DNA from: an uncultured beta proteobacterium
Lineage (GTDB): Bacteria; Pseudomonadota; Gammaproteobacteria; Burkholderiales; Burkholderiaceae_C
Direction: 5' to 3'
Assembly (NCBI GenBank): GCA_903873485.1
Contig: CAIQOO010000028.1
Location: 1 to 38,459 of the forward strand
Length of the DNA: 38,459 nt
Below the pieces are notes generated by a model. It had not been told where the DNA came from and did not search any database. It saw nothing but the letters and a program-made list of their open reading frames with translations. The position numbers and the translations under genes were made by a program. Every line of letters starts with the position of its first letter. The first letter of the stretch is position 1. This document shows positions 30,277-38,323 of this stretch, in pieces.

Positions 30277-33200
30277 GTATTAAGCTCATTCGCTATCATC
30301 TCTGCCTGTTTAAGCACGGTTTCTGTTGCCAGCAACTGCATGTCGGGCGGATAGCCAAATTGCCGCAGCGTGCGTTTCACAATCACCTTGAGTTTGGCCC
30401 TGACATTCTCTTTGATAGTCCAGTCGATCGAGGTGTTTTCGCGCACCCGCTGCGTCAGCACGACCGCCAGCTCGCGCAGCTTGTCTTGCTGCATCAGCTC
30501 ACGTGCACTGTTGTTGTTGGCCACGGCGGTATAGAAAGCGTATTCAAAATCTGTCAGCCCCATCTGCCTGGCTTCATCGTCTGAAGCCACAATGTCCCGG
30601 CTGAGCTGGATCAGTTCGTCCATCACTTCGGCGGCGGTCAGTATCTTGTTTTGATACTTCAAAATGGCCGACTCCAGCATCGCCATCAGTGAACGGCTTT
30701 GCACCAGATTGCGCCTGGCGCGCACTTTCAGTTCATCACCCAGAAGTTTTTTAAGCACCTCCAAGGCCAGGTTTTTATGTGTGTAACCTTTGAGTTCGGC
30801 CAGGAACTCATCCGACAAAATCGAAATATCGGGCTTTTTGATGCCTGCCGCGTCAAACACGTCAATCACTTTTTCTGACACCAGCGCCTGGTCAATCACC
30901 TGGCGAATGGTGGTTTCAAGCGCTTCATTGCTGCGCACTGTGGTAGCGCTGTCAAACTTCACCAGCCGCGCCTTGACGGCCTGGAAAAAGGCGACCTGGT
31001 CTTTGGCATCCATCGCCTGTTCATGCGGCACGGCAATGGCAAACGCCTGCGACAAGGCCGTCACCGCCTGGATATAGCGCCGGCGCCCATCGTCAAGACC
31101 CAGAATATGCTCTTCTGCCGCCAGAATCAGCGACAGCTTTTGTGCCGTATCTGCGGCGAAATAATGCGCATAGGCAAAGCCGTGGTACAGCGCCGAGATC
31201 ACCTCCAGTTTCTCTTGCATCAGCGCGACCGCCTGCTCCTGCAACAAAGCCGGGTCGCCTTTGCCGCCCGCATCCGAATAGAACGACAGAGCAGCCTTGA
31301 GGTCGGCAGCAATCCCCAGGTAATCGACCACCAGCCCGCCCGGCTTGTCCTGATAGACCCGGTTGACCCGCGCAATCGCCTGCATCAGGTTGTGCCCTTT
31401 CATCGGCTTGTCGATGTAGAGGGTGTGCATGCTGGGCGCATCAAAGCCGGTCAGCCACATATCGCGCACGATCACCAGCTTGAGCGGGTCGCTGTCATCC
31501 TTCATGCGCAGCGCCAGCACCTTGCGTTGCGCCTTGGTGGTGTGGTGCCGGGCCAGCCTGGGGCCGTCGCTGGAGGCAGCCGTCATCACCACCTTGATGA
31601 CCCCCTGGCCCAGCGCGTCGGCATGCCAGTCCGGCCGCAGCTTGATGATCTCGTCATACAAATCGACCGCTATTCGCCGTGACATGCTCACGATCATTGC
31701 CTTGCCTGCAAATGCTTCCTGCCGCGCCTCAAAATGGGTCACGATGTCGCGGGCAATATTCTTGATGCGCTGCTCACTGCCAATCAGCGCCTCCATCCTG
31801 GTCCACTTGGCTTTGGCTTTCTGGGTCTCTGTCAGTTCATCTTGCTCCAGCTCTTCGTCCAGATCCGCAATCAGCTTTTTGCCTTCATCGCTCAGGCCGA
31901 CCTTGGCCAGACGGCTTTCGTAATAGATGGGCAAAGTGGCACCATCATTGACCGCCTGGGAAATGTCGTAAATATCGACATAGTTGCCAAACACCGCCGG
32001 GGTGTTGACATCGGTTTTTTCGATCGGTGTGCCGGTAAAGCCCAGGTAAGTGGCATTCGGCAAGGCATCGCGCAGGTATTTGGCAAAACCATAGACCACC
32101 TTTTTGCCAATCAAATCACCCGCCGCATTTTTTTCGTCAATGGTTTTTGCGGCAAAGCCGTATTGGGTGCGGTGCGCTTCATCGACGATCACCACAATAT
32201 TGCGGCGGCCAGACAGTTCCTCATAGACATTGCCATCGTCAGGCTGGAACTTCTGGATAGTCGAGAACACCACGCCGCCCCCTGCCACTTTCAGCAGTGC
32301 CTTGAGGTGTTCACGGTCTTTGGCCTGCACCGGCTGCTGGCGCAGCAGTTGCCTGCAGCCGGCAAAGGTGTCAAAAAGCTGGTCATCGAGATCGTTGCGG
32401 TCGGTAATGACCAGCACCGTCGGGTTGTCCAGCACCAGCACGATCTTGCCGGTGTAAAACACCATTGAAAGCGACTTGCCCGACCCCTGGGTGTGCCAGA
32501 CCACGCCCGCCTTCATGTCACCTCGGGGCTGTGCGGCCACGCCGGGCACCCCATAACTGGCCGGGCTTTGGCGCAGCAAAAGCGGCCCGCTCAAGTCCGC
32601 CGCCCGCAACGTCGAGGCCACCGCCGCATTGACCGCGTAATACTGGTGATAGGCCGCCAGCTTCTTGCTGGTGCTGATGGTGATCTGGCCAGTGTCGGAG
32701 TCTTCCTTGCTCTCTTTCTCGAACACGATGAAGTGGCGCACCAGGTCCAGCAGCGTGCCTGGATTCAACATGCCCAAAATCAGCGTCTCAAGCTGGCTGA
32801 CCAGGTGCGATGCCTCGGCCTTGCCATCAGCACTCTTCCAGGCCATAAAGCGTGACAGGCCCGCCGAAATCGAGCCAGCTTTGGCCTCCAGCCCGTCCGA
32901 GATCACCACCAGGGCGTTGGCAGCAAACAGACTCGGTATGGTTTGCTTGTAGGTCTCGATCTGCGCAAACGCTGTCTTGAGCGTGGCGTTTTCATCGGTG
33001 GCGTTTTTCAGCTCGATTACCACCAGCGGGATGCCGTTGACAAACAGCACCAGGTCGAGCCGCTTTTTTTGCTGGTTCTCGATCACGGTGAACTGGCTGA
33101 CCACCACAAACTCGTTGTTCAGAGGCCGGGCAAAGTCAATCAGCCAGACCCGTTCGCCTCGCGTGTCGCCGTCTTTTTGCAGGCTGACCGGCACGCCTTC

Positions 33201-33485
33201 GGTCAGCAGGCGGTGAAATTCTTCGTTGACAGCCAACAAGTCGGGCGAGTGAACCCGCAGCACGTCCTTGAGCGCCAACGCCACCACCTCACGCGGCAGC
33301 CGGGGGTTGATGCGCCATGCCGCCTGCGCCAGCCGGCCATGCAACAGCACCTCGGCGTAACTGTCGCGCTCGGGCTTGCCACCGCCAGGAGCCATGTCCG
33401 GGCCATGCACAAAGGTGTAGCCCAGCCGTTCAAACAGCTTGATGGCAAAGGCTTCAATGGCGGATTCGGTGAGTTTGTGGGTCAT
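30264..33485 (-). CDS. hsdR: Type I restriction enzyme, R subunit (HsdR)
   Basis: A 1073-residue motor and nuclease subunit. The N-terminal PD-(D/E)xK-type nuclease has Asp144 and the Glu158-x-Lys160 pair in RLDLVLFVNGIPLVVIELK. The helicase core has Walker A GSGKS at 334-338, DEAH at 435-438 (IVDEAHRTQYG), GFTGTP, and motif VI in QAIARVNRVYQDKPGG. A long C-terminal helical region binds the methyltransferase. The length is normal, so the gene looks intact. The start ATG 33485 has GGAGAA at good spacing. The last residues (NTLCI) are encoded inside dispersed repeat copy E. It is separated from hsdS by a rhuM remnant and probably has its own promoter near the TTAAGAGAG repeats. It cleaves DNA lacking the modification set by HsdM and HsdS. 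Confidence 0.93.
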   Translation of the reverse strand: MTHKLTESAIEAFAIKLFERLGYTFVHGPDMAPGGGKPERDSYAEVLLHGRLAQAAWRINPRLPREVVALALKDVLRVHSPDLLAVNEEFHRLLTEGVPVSLQKDGDTRGERVWLIDFARPLNNEFVVVSQFTVIENQQKKRLDLVLFVNGIPLVVIELKNATDENATLKTAFAQIETYKQTIPSLFAANALVVISDGLEAKAGSISAGLSRFMAWKSADGKAEASHLVSQLETLILGMLNPGTLLDLVRHFIVFEKESKEDSDTGQITISTSKKLAAYHQYYAVNAAVASTLRAADLSGPLLLRQSPASYGVPGVAAQPRGDMKAGVVWHTQGSGKSLSMVFYTGKIVLVLDNPTVLVITDRNDLDDQLFDTFAGCRQLLRQQPVQAKDREHLKALLKVAGGGVVFSTIQKFQPDDGNVYEELSGRRNIVVIVDEAHRTQYGFAAKTIDEKNAAGDLIGKKVVYGFAKYLRDALPNATYLGFTGTPIEKTDVNTPAVFGNYVDIYDISQAVNDGATLPIYYESRLAKVGLSDEGKKLIADLDEELEQDELTETQKAKAKWTRMEALIGSEQRIKNIARDIVTHFEARQEAFAGKAMIVSMSRRIAVDLYDEIIKLRPDWHADALGQGVIKVVMTAASSDGPRLARHHTTKAQRKVLALRMKDDSDPLKLVIVRDMWLTGFDAPSMHTLYIDKPMKGHNLMQAIARVNRVYQDKPGGLVVDYLGIAADLKAALSFYSDAGGKGDPALLQEQAVALMQEKLEVISALYHGFAYAHYFAADTAQKLSLILAAEEHILGLDDGRRRYIQAVTALSQAFAIAVPHEQAMDAKDQVAFFQAVKARLVKFDSATTVRSNEALETTIRQVIDQALVSEKVIDVFDAAGIKKPDISILSDEFLAELKGYTHKNLALEVLKKLLGDELKVRARRNLVQSRSLMAMLESAILKYQNKILTAAEVMDELIQLSRDIVASDDEARQMGLTDFEYAFYTAVANNNSARELMQQDKLRELAVVLTQRVRENTSIDWTIKENVRAKLKVIVKRTLRQFGYPPDMQLLATETVLKQAEMIANELNTLCI

Positions 33486-33501
33486 CCCTGATTCTCCATG
33501 T

Positions 33502-33610
33502 GCTCTCTTAAATTGCAAACATCTGTGCGGTGGTTAAGAGAGCTTAAGTCATTGTTTTATAGAAAAATATCAACTTTTTCGGTGGCCTTCGCTCTCTTAA
33601 TCTCTCTTAA
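33502..33610. promoter_or_regulatory. Cluster of CTCTCTTAA repeats upstream of hsdR
   Basis: GCTCTCTTAA at 33502-33511 and its exact reverse complement TTAAGAGAGC at 33534-33543 form a 10-bp inverted repeat with a 22-base loop. GCTCTCTTAA recurs at 33591-33600 and TCTCTCTTAA at 33601-33610. Repeated sites just before the restriction gene could be operators that delay nuclease expression, or an mRNA hairpin near the ribosome site. Confidence 0.45.
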
Positions 33611-33612
33611 TC

Positions 33613-33765
33613 TTTCATAGCTTTTGCCGTCGGCGGCAGTGGTTTCCAAATTGGAAATAACTGCTTTTCCGTTCAACCCTGCAAGGCAACATTGAGCCTG
33701 ATATCGCCATTGCTGGCCGTGTAGAGAATGAAGTTGGCAGCTTGCGGCAAGTTGTTATCTGTCAT
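33613..33765 (-). pseudogene. RhuM-family remnant
   Basis: ATG 33765 has a good ribosome site (AAAGGAAAC) 12 bases after the hsdS stop and encodes MTDNNLPQAANFILYTASNG then DIRLNVALQG before a TGA at 33675-33673; the pattern fits the RhuM opening (--fllYt--dG-i-l-V-l-d-tvWl). In another frame just beyond is AVISNLETTAADGKSYE, which resembles a later RhuM segment (TTAADGK-Y). The middle and the rest are missing, so a deletion and frameshift destroyed the gene. RhuM-type genes are known as passengers in type I R-M operons. The family call on such short pieces is tentative. Confidence 0.5.
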
Positions 33766-33776
33766 GGTTGTTTCCT

Positions 33777-35261
33777 TTACACAGCTACCCGCACCTCGCC
33801 GCTCATCAGCTTGGGCAACAGGGTGTCGCGGAGGGTTTCGAGAGTTTGGATTTGAACGTGATTCTTCTCAATTTTTTCCCATGAGTGACGTGCAATAACT
33901 GAAAACTCCATCAGCCGATCACTCGGTGGCATCTGAAAAGTGACAGAACCAATATCCGAAGGCTTCAAAGATGGATACGTTGATGTAGAACCATCGGCTA
34001 TCGAGTGCAAATAGTCCGTCATTTCATCATTGGTCAACAATAAATAAATAAAGTGTGGATCAATTTTGGTACAAGTTAAAACACAAAACCCGGTGGATAC
34101 CACCAACTTATCGGTCGGATTTTTGATAATTCCATAATGCTTCTGGTCTGGCCTTACGGTAGAGATCAGAATGTCGTTATGTTGAACCAATCGCCTTGCC
34201 CTGCTTGGCGCTTCGTTCAAGGCAATAGATTGAAGGTTTTCAATTCTGTTTTCTGTGAGTGAGCCTGTATCTAGATATTCAATCATTGCATGCGGATAAC
34301 TTTTGTCGATACTTGTTTGGTTGAGTTTAACTACATCACCTACAGTTACCTCCTCCCATTCCTCCTGCGCCTCTTCCACGAACCACTGGCGAAACAGGGT
34401 TTCAGCCATGGCTTCGAGGGTTTTATTTTGGCGATGCAGCAGATCTATTTTGTCGTCGAGGTTGCTGAGGACGGCAGCAATGGCTTTTTGTTCGGGAAGC
34501 AGTGGAATGGTGATTTCAATATTTTCAAAGTCGGATTTATTAAGTATGGGTACCGCTGTGCCATCTCTACCAAGTATGGTTAGCATTTCGTATAAATCGC
34601 TGGTCAAGTAATAAAGAAAATCACAATCAATCACTGACCTGTTGGGAATAATTGCGTTGATTTGTTGATTGGTTACACAAGGCAAAGCATTGACTACTGA
34701 TTTGCCCATGTCGGAGCCAATGCAAGTTACGAGTACCGATTTTTGTGGAAGCAAGCGCTTCCCTTGCCTAGTGGTTCCAACTTGTGAAAGCATTCTGATA
34801 CTTGAATAAGCCTTCTTTCCATAGTTTTTGAAATCAGATGGAGTAATAAAAAGAACAGCCTTACCCCAATCTTCTGGATTATCCTTTGATGGAGTTTTTC
34901 CAGTTACAACATATCCGGTATCACCAAGTTTTATTTCTCGCCATTGACGAATTTTATTATCATTCCTGCAATAAATACAAACCCCAAAATCATCAATATG
35001 CGCCTTCAAAGCCGGTTCAGTAATGCCCGCATACTCCACCAAATCGACAAAAAATGGCAAATCGCTTTCTTCAAAAGCATCCTTCAGGCGAATCAGGGTT
35101 TTCCGGTCAAGCTGGCCTTTAATCGCCAGGTCAATATCTGAAGCTTCCTTATAGCTCCCCAGCGCCCGTGATCCAAACAGCCAGACCGACGCGATGTCCG
35201 GCCACGCGGCCAGAATGGTTTTGATGTCTTGCAGTTGCTTTTGCGATAGCCCGTATTTCAT
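33777..35261 (-). CDS. hsdS: Specificity subunit HsdS with an N-terminal minimal nucleotidyltransferase (MNT) domain
   Basis: One 494-residue frame joins two proteins. Residues 1-98 are an MNT domain of the DNA polymerase beta superfamily, like HI0073/MntA: SVWLFGSRALGSYKEASDID with Gly30-Ser31 and Asp42/Asp44, and a third acidic residue Asp73 in FFVDLVEY. Residues 105-494 are a full HsdS: first target-recognition region (WREIKLGDTGYVVTGKTPS onward), central conserved helix (PEQKAIAAVLSNLDDKIDLL, 256-300), second target-recognition region (about 303-450) and a final conserved helix (IQTLETLRDTLLPKLMSGEV). No Met, Val-GTG or ribosome site is evident at the junction (VCIYCRNDNKIRQWREIKL), so HsdS is made only as a fusion. 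The start overlaps the HEPN gene (ATGA). It should direct methylation and cleavage while carrying antitoxin-like activity. Confidence 0.88.
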   Translation of the reverse strand: MKYGLSQKQLQDIKTILAAWPDIASVWLFGSRALGSYKEASDIDLAIKGQLDRKTLIRLKDAFEESDLPFFVDLVEYAGITEPALKAHIDDFGVCIYCRNDNKIRQWREIKLGDTGYVVTGKTPSKDNPEDWGKAVLFITPSDFKNYGKKAYSSIRMLSQVGTTRQGKRLLPQKSVLVTCIGSDMGKSVVNALPCVTNQQINAIIPNRSVIDCDFLYYLTSDLYEMLTILGRDGTAVPILNKSDFENIEITIPLLPEQKAIAAVLSNLDDKIDLLHRQNKTLEAMAETLFRQWFVEEAQEEWEEVTVGDVVKLNQTSIDKSYPHAMIEYLDTGSLTENRIENLQSIALNEAPSRARRLVQHNDILISTVRPDQKHYGIIKNPTDKLVVSTGFCVLTCTKIDPHFIYLLLTNDEMTDYLHSIADGSTSTYPSLKPSDIGSVTFQMPPSDRLMEFSVIARHSWEKIEKNHVQIQTLETLRDTLLPKLMSGEVRVAV

Positions 35262-35665
35262 GTATTCAACTCATTGCGAAGTGTGGCGTGCATTTTTTGA
35301 ATCACGGGGTAAAACTCTTCTCTCAGAAACGTCAGGGTTTTCTCCAGCACCTCCGGGTTGTAGGTGTGGCTTGTCAGGTTTCGGCGGCTAAGCGCTTCCA
35401 TCCATACCTCGCCATCGGTGATGATTTCATTCTGAAAGGCTTGGCGAATGACTTCTTTGGGGGAGGTCAAATCAAAGCCTTGCTCCAGCAAATAATCTTT
35501 GAGCGTTTTCCAGGCCAGTTCCAGGGTGTATTCAAAACGCTGCACAAAACCTTCTTTTTCCAAATCCGACAGATCTTCAAGCCGGTAATCGGCAATCTGG
35601 ATGAAATTGCGGTAAGCCCGGTCGAAATTGGCAAAGCGCTGTTTCCAGCGCAATTCGTTGTTCAT
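35258..35665 (-). CDS. HEPN-like nucleotidyltransferase substrate-binding protein (HI0074 family), probable toxin
   Basis: A 135-residue all-helical protein. KEGFVQRFEYTLELAWKTLK near residue 37 and EVIRQAFQNEIITDGEVWME near 71 are characteristic of the HI0074/NTSB family. RNLTSH (Arg95-x4-His100) followed by TYN matches the HEPN RNase motif, so toxic activity is possible. In such pairs the MNT partner modifies or neutralises the HEPN protein. Here that partner is fused to HsdS in the next gene, overlapping by ATGA. The start ATG 35665 overlaps the stop of the DUF1016 gene in the same way. The family call is strong; toxicity is inferred. Confidence 0.88.
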   Translation of the reverse strand: MNNELRWKQRFANFDRAYRNFIQIADYRLEDLSDLEKEGFVQRFEYTLELAWKTLKDYLLEQGFDLTSPKEVIRQAFQNEIITDGEVWMEALSRRNLTSHTYNPEVLEKTLTFLREEFYPVIQKMHATLRNELNT

Positions 35666-36144
35666 GATTCATCCTTCACCAGATTGAGCATGCGCTCGCG
35701 CAGGGTTCGCACTGACCAGCGCGATTGGGCGCACAGGTCGGCGTAGAAGGCGCGTTGGGTGGGGTTGTCGAGCTTGATGATTTCTACAAAGTGCGACCAG
35801 CTCAATTGTTGCGACAGTGTCGCAACAATTGGCTCCTCGGGCAGGTAGTCGTAGAACTTGGCCATGCGCGTGAGGCCTGAGTGGCTAAACCCGCTGCCGT
35901 AGTCCTGCGTCAGGCGCGCGGACAGTTGCTTGAGCACTTCGGCACCGTAGGCCGCCCGATCGCTTTGCAAAACCTGGGTTTTGATGGTTTTGCCAACCTG
36001 CCAGTAGGTGAGAACCAGTGCCTGGTTCACTTGAGTGAGCACTTGTGATCGTGCCCGTTCCACCAGTTGTTTGATGCCCTGGTACAGCGCGTCCACGGCC
36101 AGCGTGGCAGGGGGTGCGATTGGCTTGACTGGGGGCTTGGTCAT
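35662..36144 (-). CDS. DUF1016 N-terminal domain protein, short form lacking the nuclease domain
   Basis: A 160-residue protein. [31 protein letters not shown] and [20 protein letters not shown] are the hallmark of the N-terminal domain of YhcG-type (DUF1016) proteins, which normally continue into a PD-(D/E)xK nuclease domain for a total near 340-370 residues. Here the protein ends after [18 protein letters not shown], at the usual domain border, so the nuclease is absent. Full-length members often occur inside type I R-M operons. The stop overlaps the HEPN gene start and the start overlaps the hsdM stop, so its loss of length did not break the coupling of translation. Function of the short form unknown. 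Confidence 0.85.
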   Translation of the reverse strand: MTKPPVKPIAPPATLAVDALYQGIKQLVERARSQVLTQVNQALVLTYWQVGKTIKTQVLQSDRAAYGAEVLKQLSARLTQDYGSGFSHSGLTRMAKFYDYLPEEPIVATLSQQLSWSHFVEIIKLDNPTQRAFYADLCAQSRWSVRTLRERMLNLVKDES

Positions 36145-37685
36145 ACCTTCACCTTCGCCAGACTTTCAGCAATCGCTTTGTTCAGCTTCACTTCTTCCAG
36201 CAACTGCGCTTCAAATTCCGCCTTCAGCGCCGCAAAGCGCTCGGCAAAGTCAAAATCGTCTTCCTCATCGGGCAAGCCCACGTAGCGCCCCGGCGTCAGC
36301 ACATGGTCCAGCTCCGCCACGCGTGCCAGCGGCACCGAAGCGCAAAAGCCTTTTTCGTCTGCGTATTCGCCCCGACCGGTGCGCCAGGCGTGATAGACAT
36401 CGGCCACTTTCTGGATATCCGCCCGGCTCAGCTCGCGCGTGCGGCGGTTGATCAGGTGGCCCAGGTTGCGGGCATCAATGAACAAAATCTCGCCCCGGCG
36501 CGGGTGGCCGTTGTTGCGGGCGCGGTTCATAAACCACAGGCCAGCCGGAATTTGCGTATTCAAAAACAGCTTGGCTGGCAGGTTGACGATGCAGTCAATC
36601 AGATTGCCATCCGCCACCAGCGCCCGGCGGATATCGCCCTCGCCGCTGCTTTTGCTGGTGAGTGCGCCTTTGGCCAGCACCACACCGGCACGGCCGTGGG
36701 GGGCCAGGTGGTGAATGAAATGTTGCAGCCAGGCAAAGTTGGCATTGCCGCTGGGCGGCACGCCATATTGCCAGCGGCCATCGGCACGCAGCAGTTCGCC
36801 GCTCCAGTCGCTCACATTGAAGGGCGGGTTGGCGATGATGAAATCGGCCTTCAGGTCCTTGTGCGCGTCGTTGAGAAAAGAGCCTTCGTTGTTCCACTTC
36901 ACCTGGCTTGCATCAATGCCGCGAATCGCCAGGTTCATTTTGGCCAGCCGCCAGGTGGTCTGGTTGCTTTCCTGCCCGTAGATCGAGATGTCGTTGACAC
37001 GGCCCTGGTGCTCGGTGACGAATTTTTCCGACTGCACAAACATGCCGCCAGAGCCACAGCAGGGGTCAAACACCCGGCCCTTGTAGGGTTCGAGCATCAC
37101 CACCAGCAGTTCCACAATGCTGCGCGGGGTGTAAAACTGGCCGCCCTGCTTGCCTTCAGCCAGCGCAAATTCGCCCAAAAAGTATTCAAAAACATGGCCC
37201 AGCACATCGGCGCTGCGGGCCTTGGCATCGCCCAGCGCGATGTTGCCGACCAGATCAATCAGCCCGCCCAGGCTGGCCGGGTCGAGGTTTTGCCGGGCAA
37301 AAACCTTGGGCAGCACACCCTTGAGCGAAGGGTTTTCTTTTTCGATGGCATCCATCGCCGCATCCACATAACTGCCTACGTCGGGCTGCCTGGCTTTGCC
37401 CAGCAGGTGCGACCAGCGCGCCTGCGGCGGCACAAAAAAGATGTTTTCGGCCTTGTATTCGTCTTTGTCTTCAGGGTCGGCCCCGGCATAGTCACCGCTG
37501 CCGGTTTGCAGCCGGGCAAATAGTTCCTCAAACGAGTCGGAGATGTATTTCAGGAAGATCAGGCCAAGCACCACATGCTTGTATTCGGCCGCATCAATGT
37601 TTTTGCGCAGTTTGTCGGCCGCTTTCCACAGTTGCTTTTCCAGAGGTTCTTCCTTGACGGTGGTGGTTGAGGGAGCGCGGGCCAT
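36141..37685 (-). CDS. hsdM: Type I DNA methyltransferase, M subunit (HsdM, N6-adenine)
   Basis: A 514-residue N6-adenine methyltransferase. The N-terminal HsdM domain opens [20 protein letters not shown] with [23 protein letters not shown] motif I is [12 protein letters not shown] (205-216), the catalytic motif is NPPF at 286-289, and [15 protein letters not shown] precedes motif I as usual. I use ATG 37685 (MARAPS) rather than the earlier ATG 37751, because the extra 22 residues are unlike the family and lie close to the dispersed repeat; the ribosome site is weak (AAGAAAGAA). First gene of the coupled block hsdM, DUF1016-N, HEPN, MNT-HsdS. The enzyme should be active. Confidence 0.93.
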   Translation of the reverse strand: MARAPSTTTVKEEPLEKQLWKAADKLRKNIDAAEYKHVVLGLIFLKYISDSFEELFARLQTGSGDYAGADPEDKDEYKAENIFFVPPQARWSHLLGKARQPDVGSYVDAAMDAIEKENPSLKGVLPKVFARQNLDPASLGGLIDLVGNIALGDAKARSADVLGHVFEYFLGEFALAEGKQGGQFYTPRSIVELLVVMLEPYKGRVFDPCCGSGGMFVQSEKFVTEHQGRVNDISIYGQESNQTTWRLAKMNLAIRGIDASQVKWNNEGSFLNDAHKDLKADFIIANPPFNVSDWSGELLRADGRWQYGVPPSGNANFAWLQHFIHHLAPHGRAGVVLAKGALTSKSSGEGDIRRALVADGNLIDCIVNLPAKLFLNTQIPAGLWFMNRARNNGHPRRGEILFIDARNLGHLINRRTRELSRADIQKVADVYHAWRTGRGEYADEKGFCASVPLARVAELDHVLTPGRYVGLPDEEDDFDFAERFAALKAEFEAQLLEEVKLNKAIAESLAKVKV

Positions 37686-37752
37686 GGGGGTTCTTTCTTT
37701 CTTGACGATGGGGGGACTGTACGCGATGAAAGTCAGCGCGTAATTTTGCATC

Positions 37753-37808
37753 TTTTTGGCCTGTAGCCCTTGCTGGACAAGCGCTGACAGCTACATAAAA
37801 CAAAGCAA
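37753..37808 (+). repeat. Dispersed palindromic repeat, copy F
   Basis: Reads GGCCTGTAGCCCTTGCTGGA then CAAGCGCTGACAGCTACATA and AAACAAAGC. It lies upstream of hsdM; the distal end AAACAAAGC resembles that of copy E at the other end of the R-M locus. Confidence 0.75.
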
Positions 37809-37829
37809 ATGACAAGCGCTGCGCTTGGA

Positions 37830-38150
37830 TCACAGCGATGCGATGCGAGAAATTCTGTCCTGTCGGTCCGCTTTCAGACCAGTCAGGTCGTGGATTTGAA
37901 TGCGCTTCTCGTACAGCAGCCGGCCCAGCACAAACTCAAGCATCGAGTAGCGGTAATCGTACATGCTGTCGATATCGCGTTGCACCCGCTCCAGGTGCGC
38001 CCGAATGGCCCACAGGTCATCGGGCGTGTTGACTTGGGCTGCGCGCGTTTTAAAGTTTGCCATGATGTCAGCCAGTTCGGCCTGCAACGCAGCGTCGAAC
38101 ACACGCCGGGCGACTTTCTTTTCTGCGGCACTCCAGGCCATGTCTGGCAT
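37830..38150 (-). CDS. FRP-like protein (homologue of cyanobacterial fluorescence recovery protein)
   Basis: A 106-residue helical protein. The pattern W-(x)-E near the start (MAWSAAEKKVARRVFDAALQ), then AELADIMANFKTRAA, TPDDLWAIRAHLERVQRDID, YDYRYSMLEFVLGRLLYEKR and a C-terminal DLTGLKADRQDRI follows the fluorescence recovery protein (FRP) fold: two long helices, a conserved YDYRYS turn and a head domain. In cyanobacteria FRP detaches the orange carotenoid protein from phycobilisomes; FRP-like proteins in proteobacteria without phycobilisomes are known, with unclear role. The start ATG 38150 has AGGAG and overlaps the stop of the tiny upstream gene (TGATG). Family call moderately strong. Confidence 0.7.
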   Translation of the reverse strand: MPDMAWSAAEKKVARRVFDAALQAELADIMANFKTRAAQVNTPDDLWAIRAHLERVQRDIDSMYDYRYSMLEFVLGRLLYEKRIQIHDLTGLKADRQDRISRIASL

Positions 38151-38305
38151 CAGCGGCTCCTGAATGGAAAACCCGCAACCCGTACCGCCATCGCCAGCAG
38201 CAGGCCGGCAAGCACCCATGCGATGACTTGCACCACCAGACAGACCGCGATGGCGAGCAACGCGGCGGCGGCAAAAAGCGCAGGCAAGCGGGTTTTTTGA
38301 GTCAT
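38150..38305 (-). CDS. Tiny membrane protein, 51 aa
   Basis: ATG 38305 encodes MTQKTRLPALFAAAALLAIA then a continuous hydrophobic stretch (VCLVVQVIAWVLAGLLLAMA) and a short basic tail ending in FRSR. This could be one or two membrane helices. Its TGA overlaps the ATG of the FRP-like gene, and it starts 18 bases after the stop of the upstream gene, so it appears to belong to a leftward operon. The ribosome site is not obvious. Function unknown. Confidence 0.5.
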   Translation of the reverse strand: MTQKTRLPALFAAAALLAIAVCLVVQVIAWVLAGLLLAMAVRVAGFPFRSR

Positions 38306-38323
38306 GCCAAGGTGGAGGCAGGT

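Noticed and set aside
33502..33610. CRISPR-like repeats before hsdR
   Set aside because: The units are only 9-10 bases, irregularly spaced and partly inverted; no spacer structure and no cas genes.
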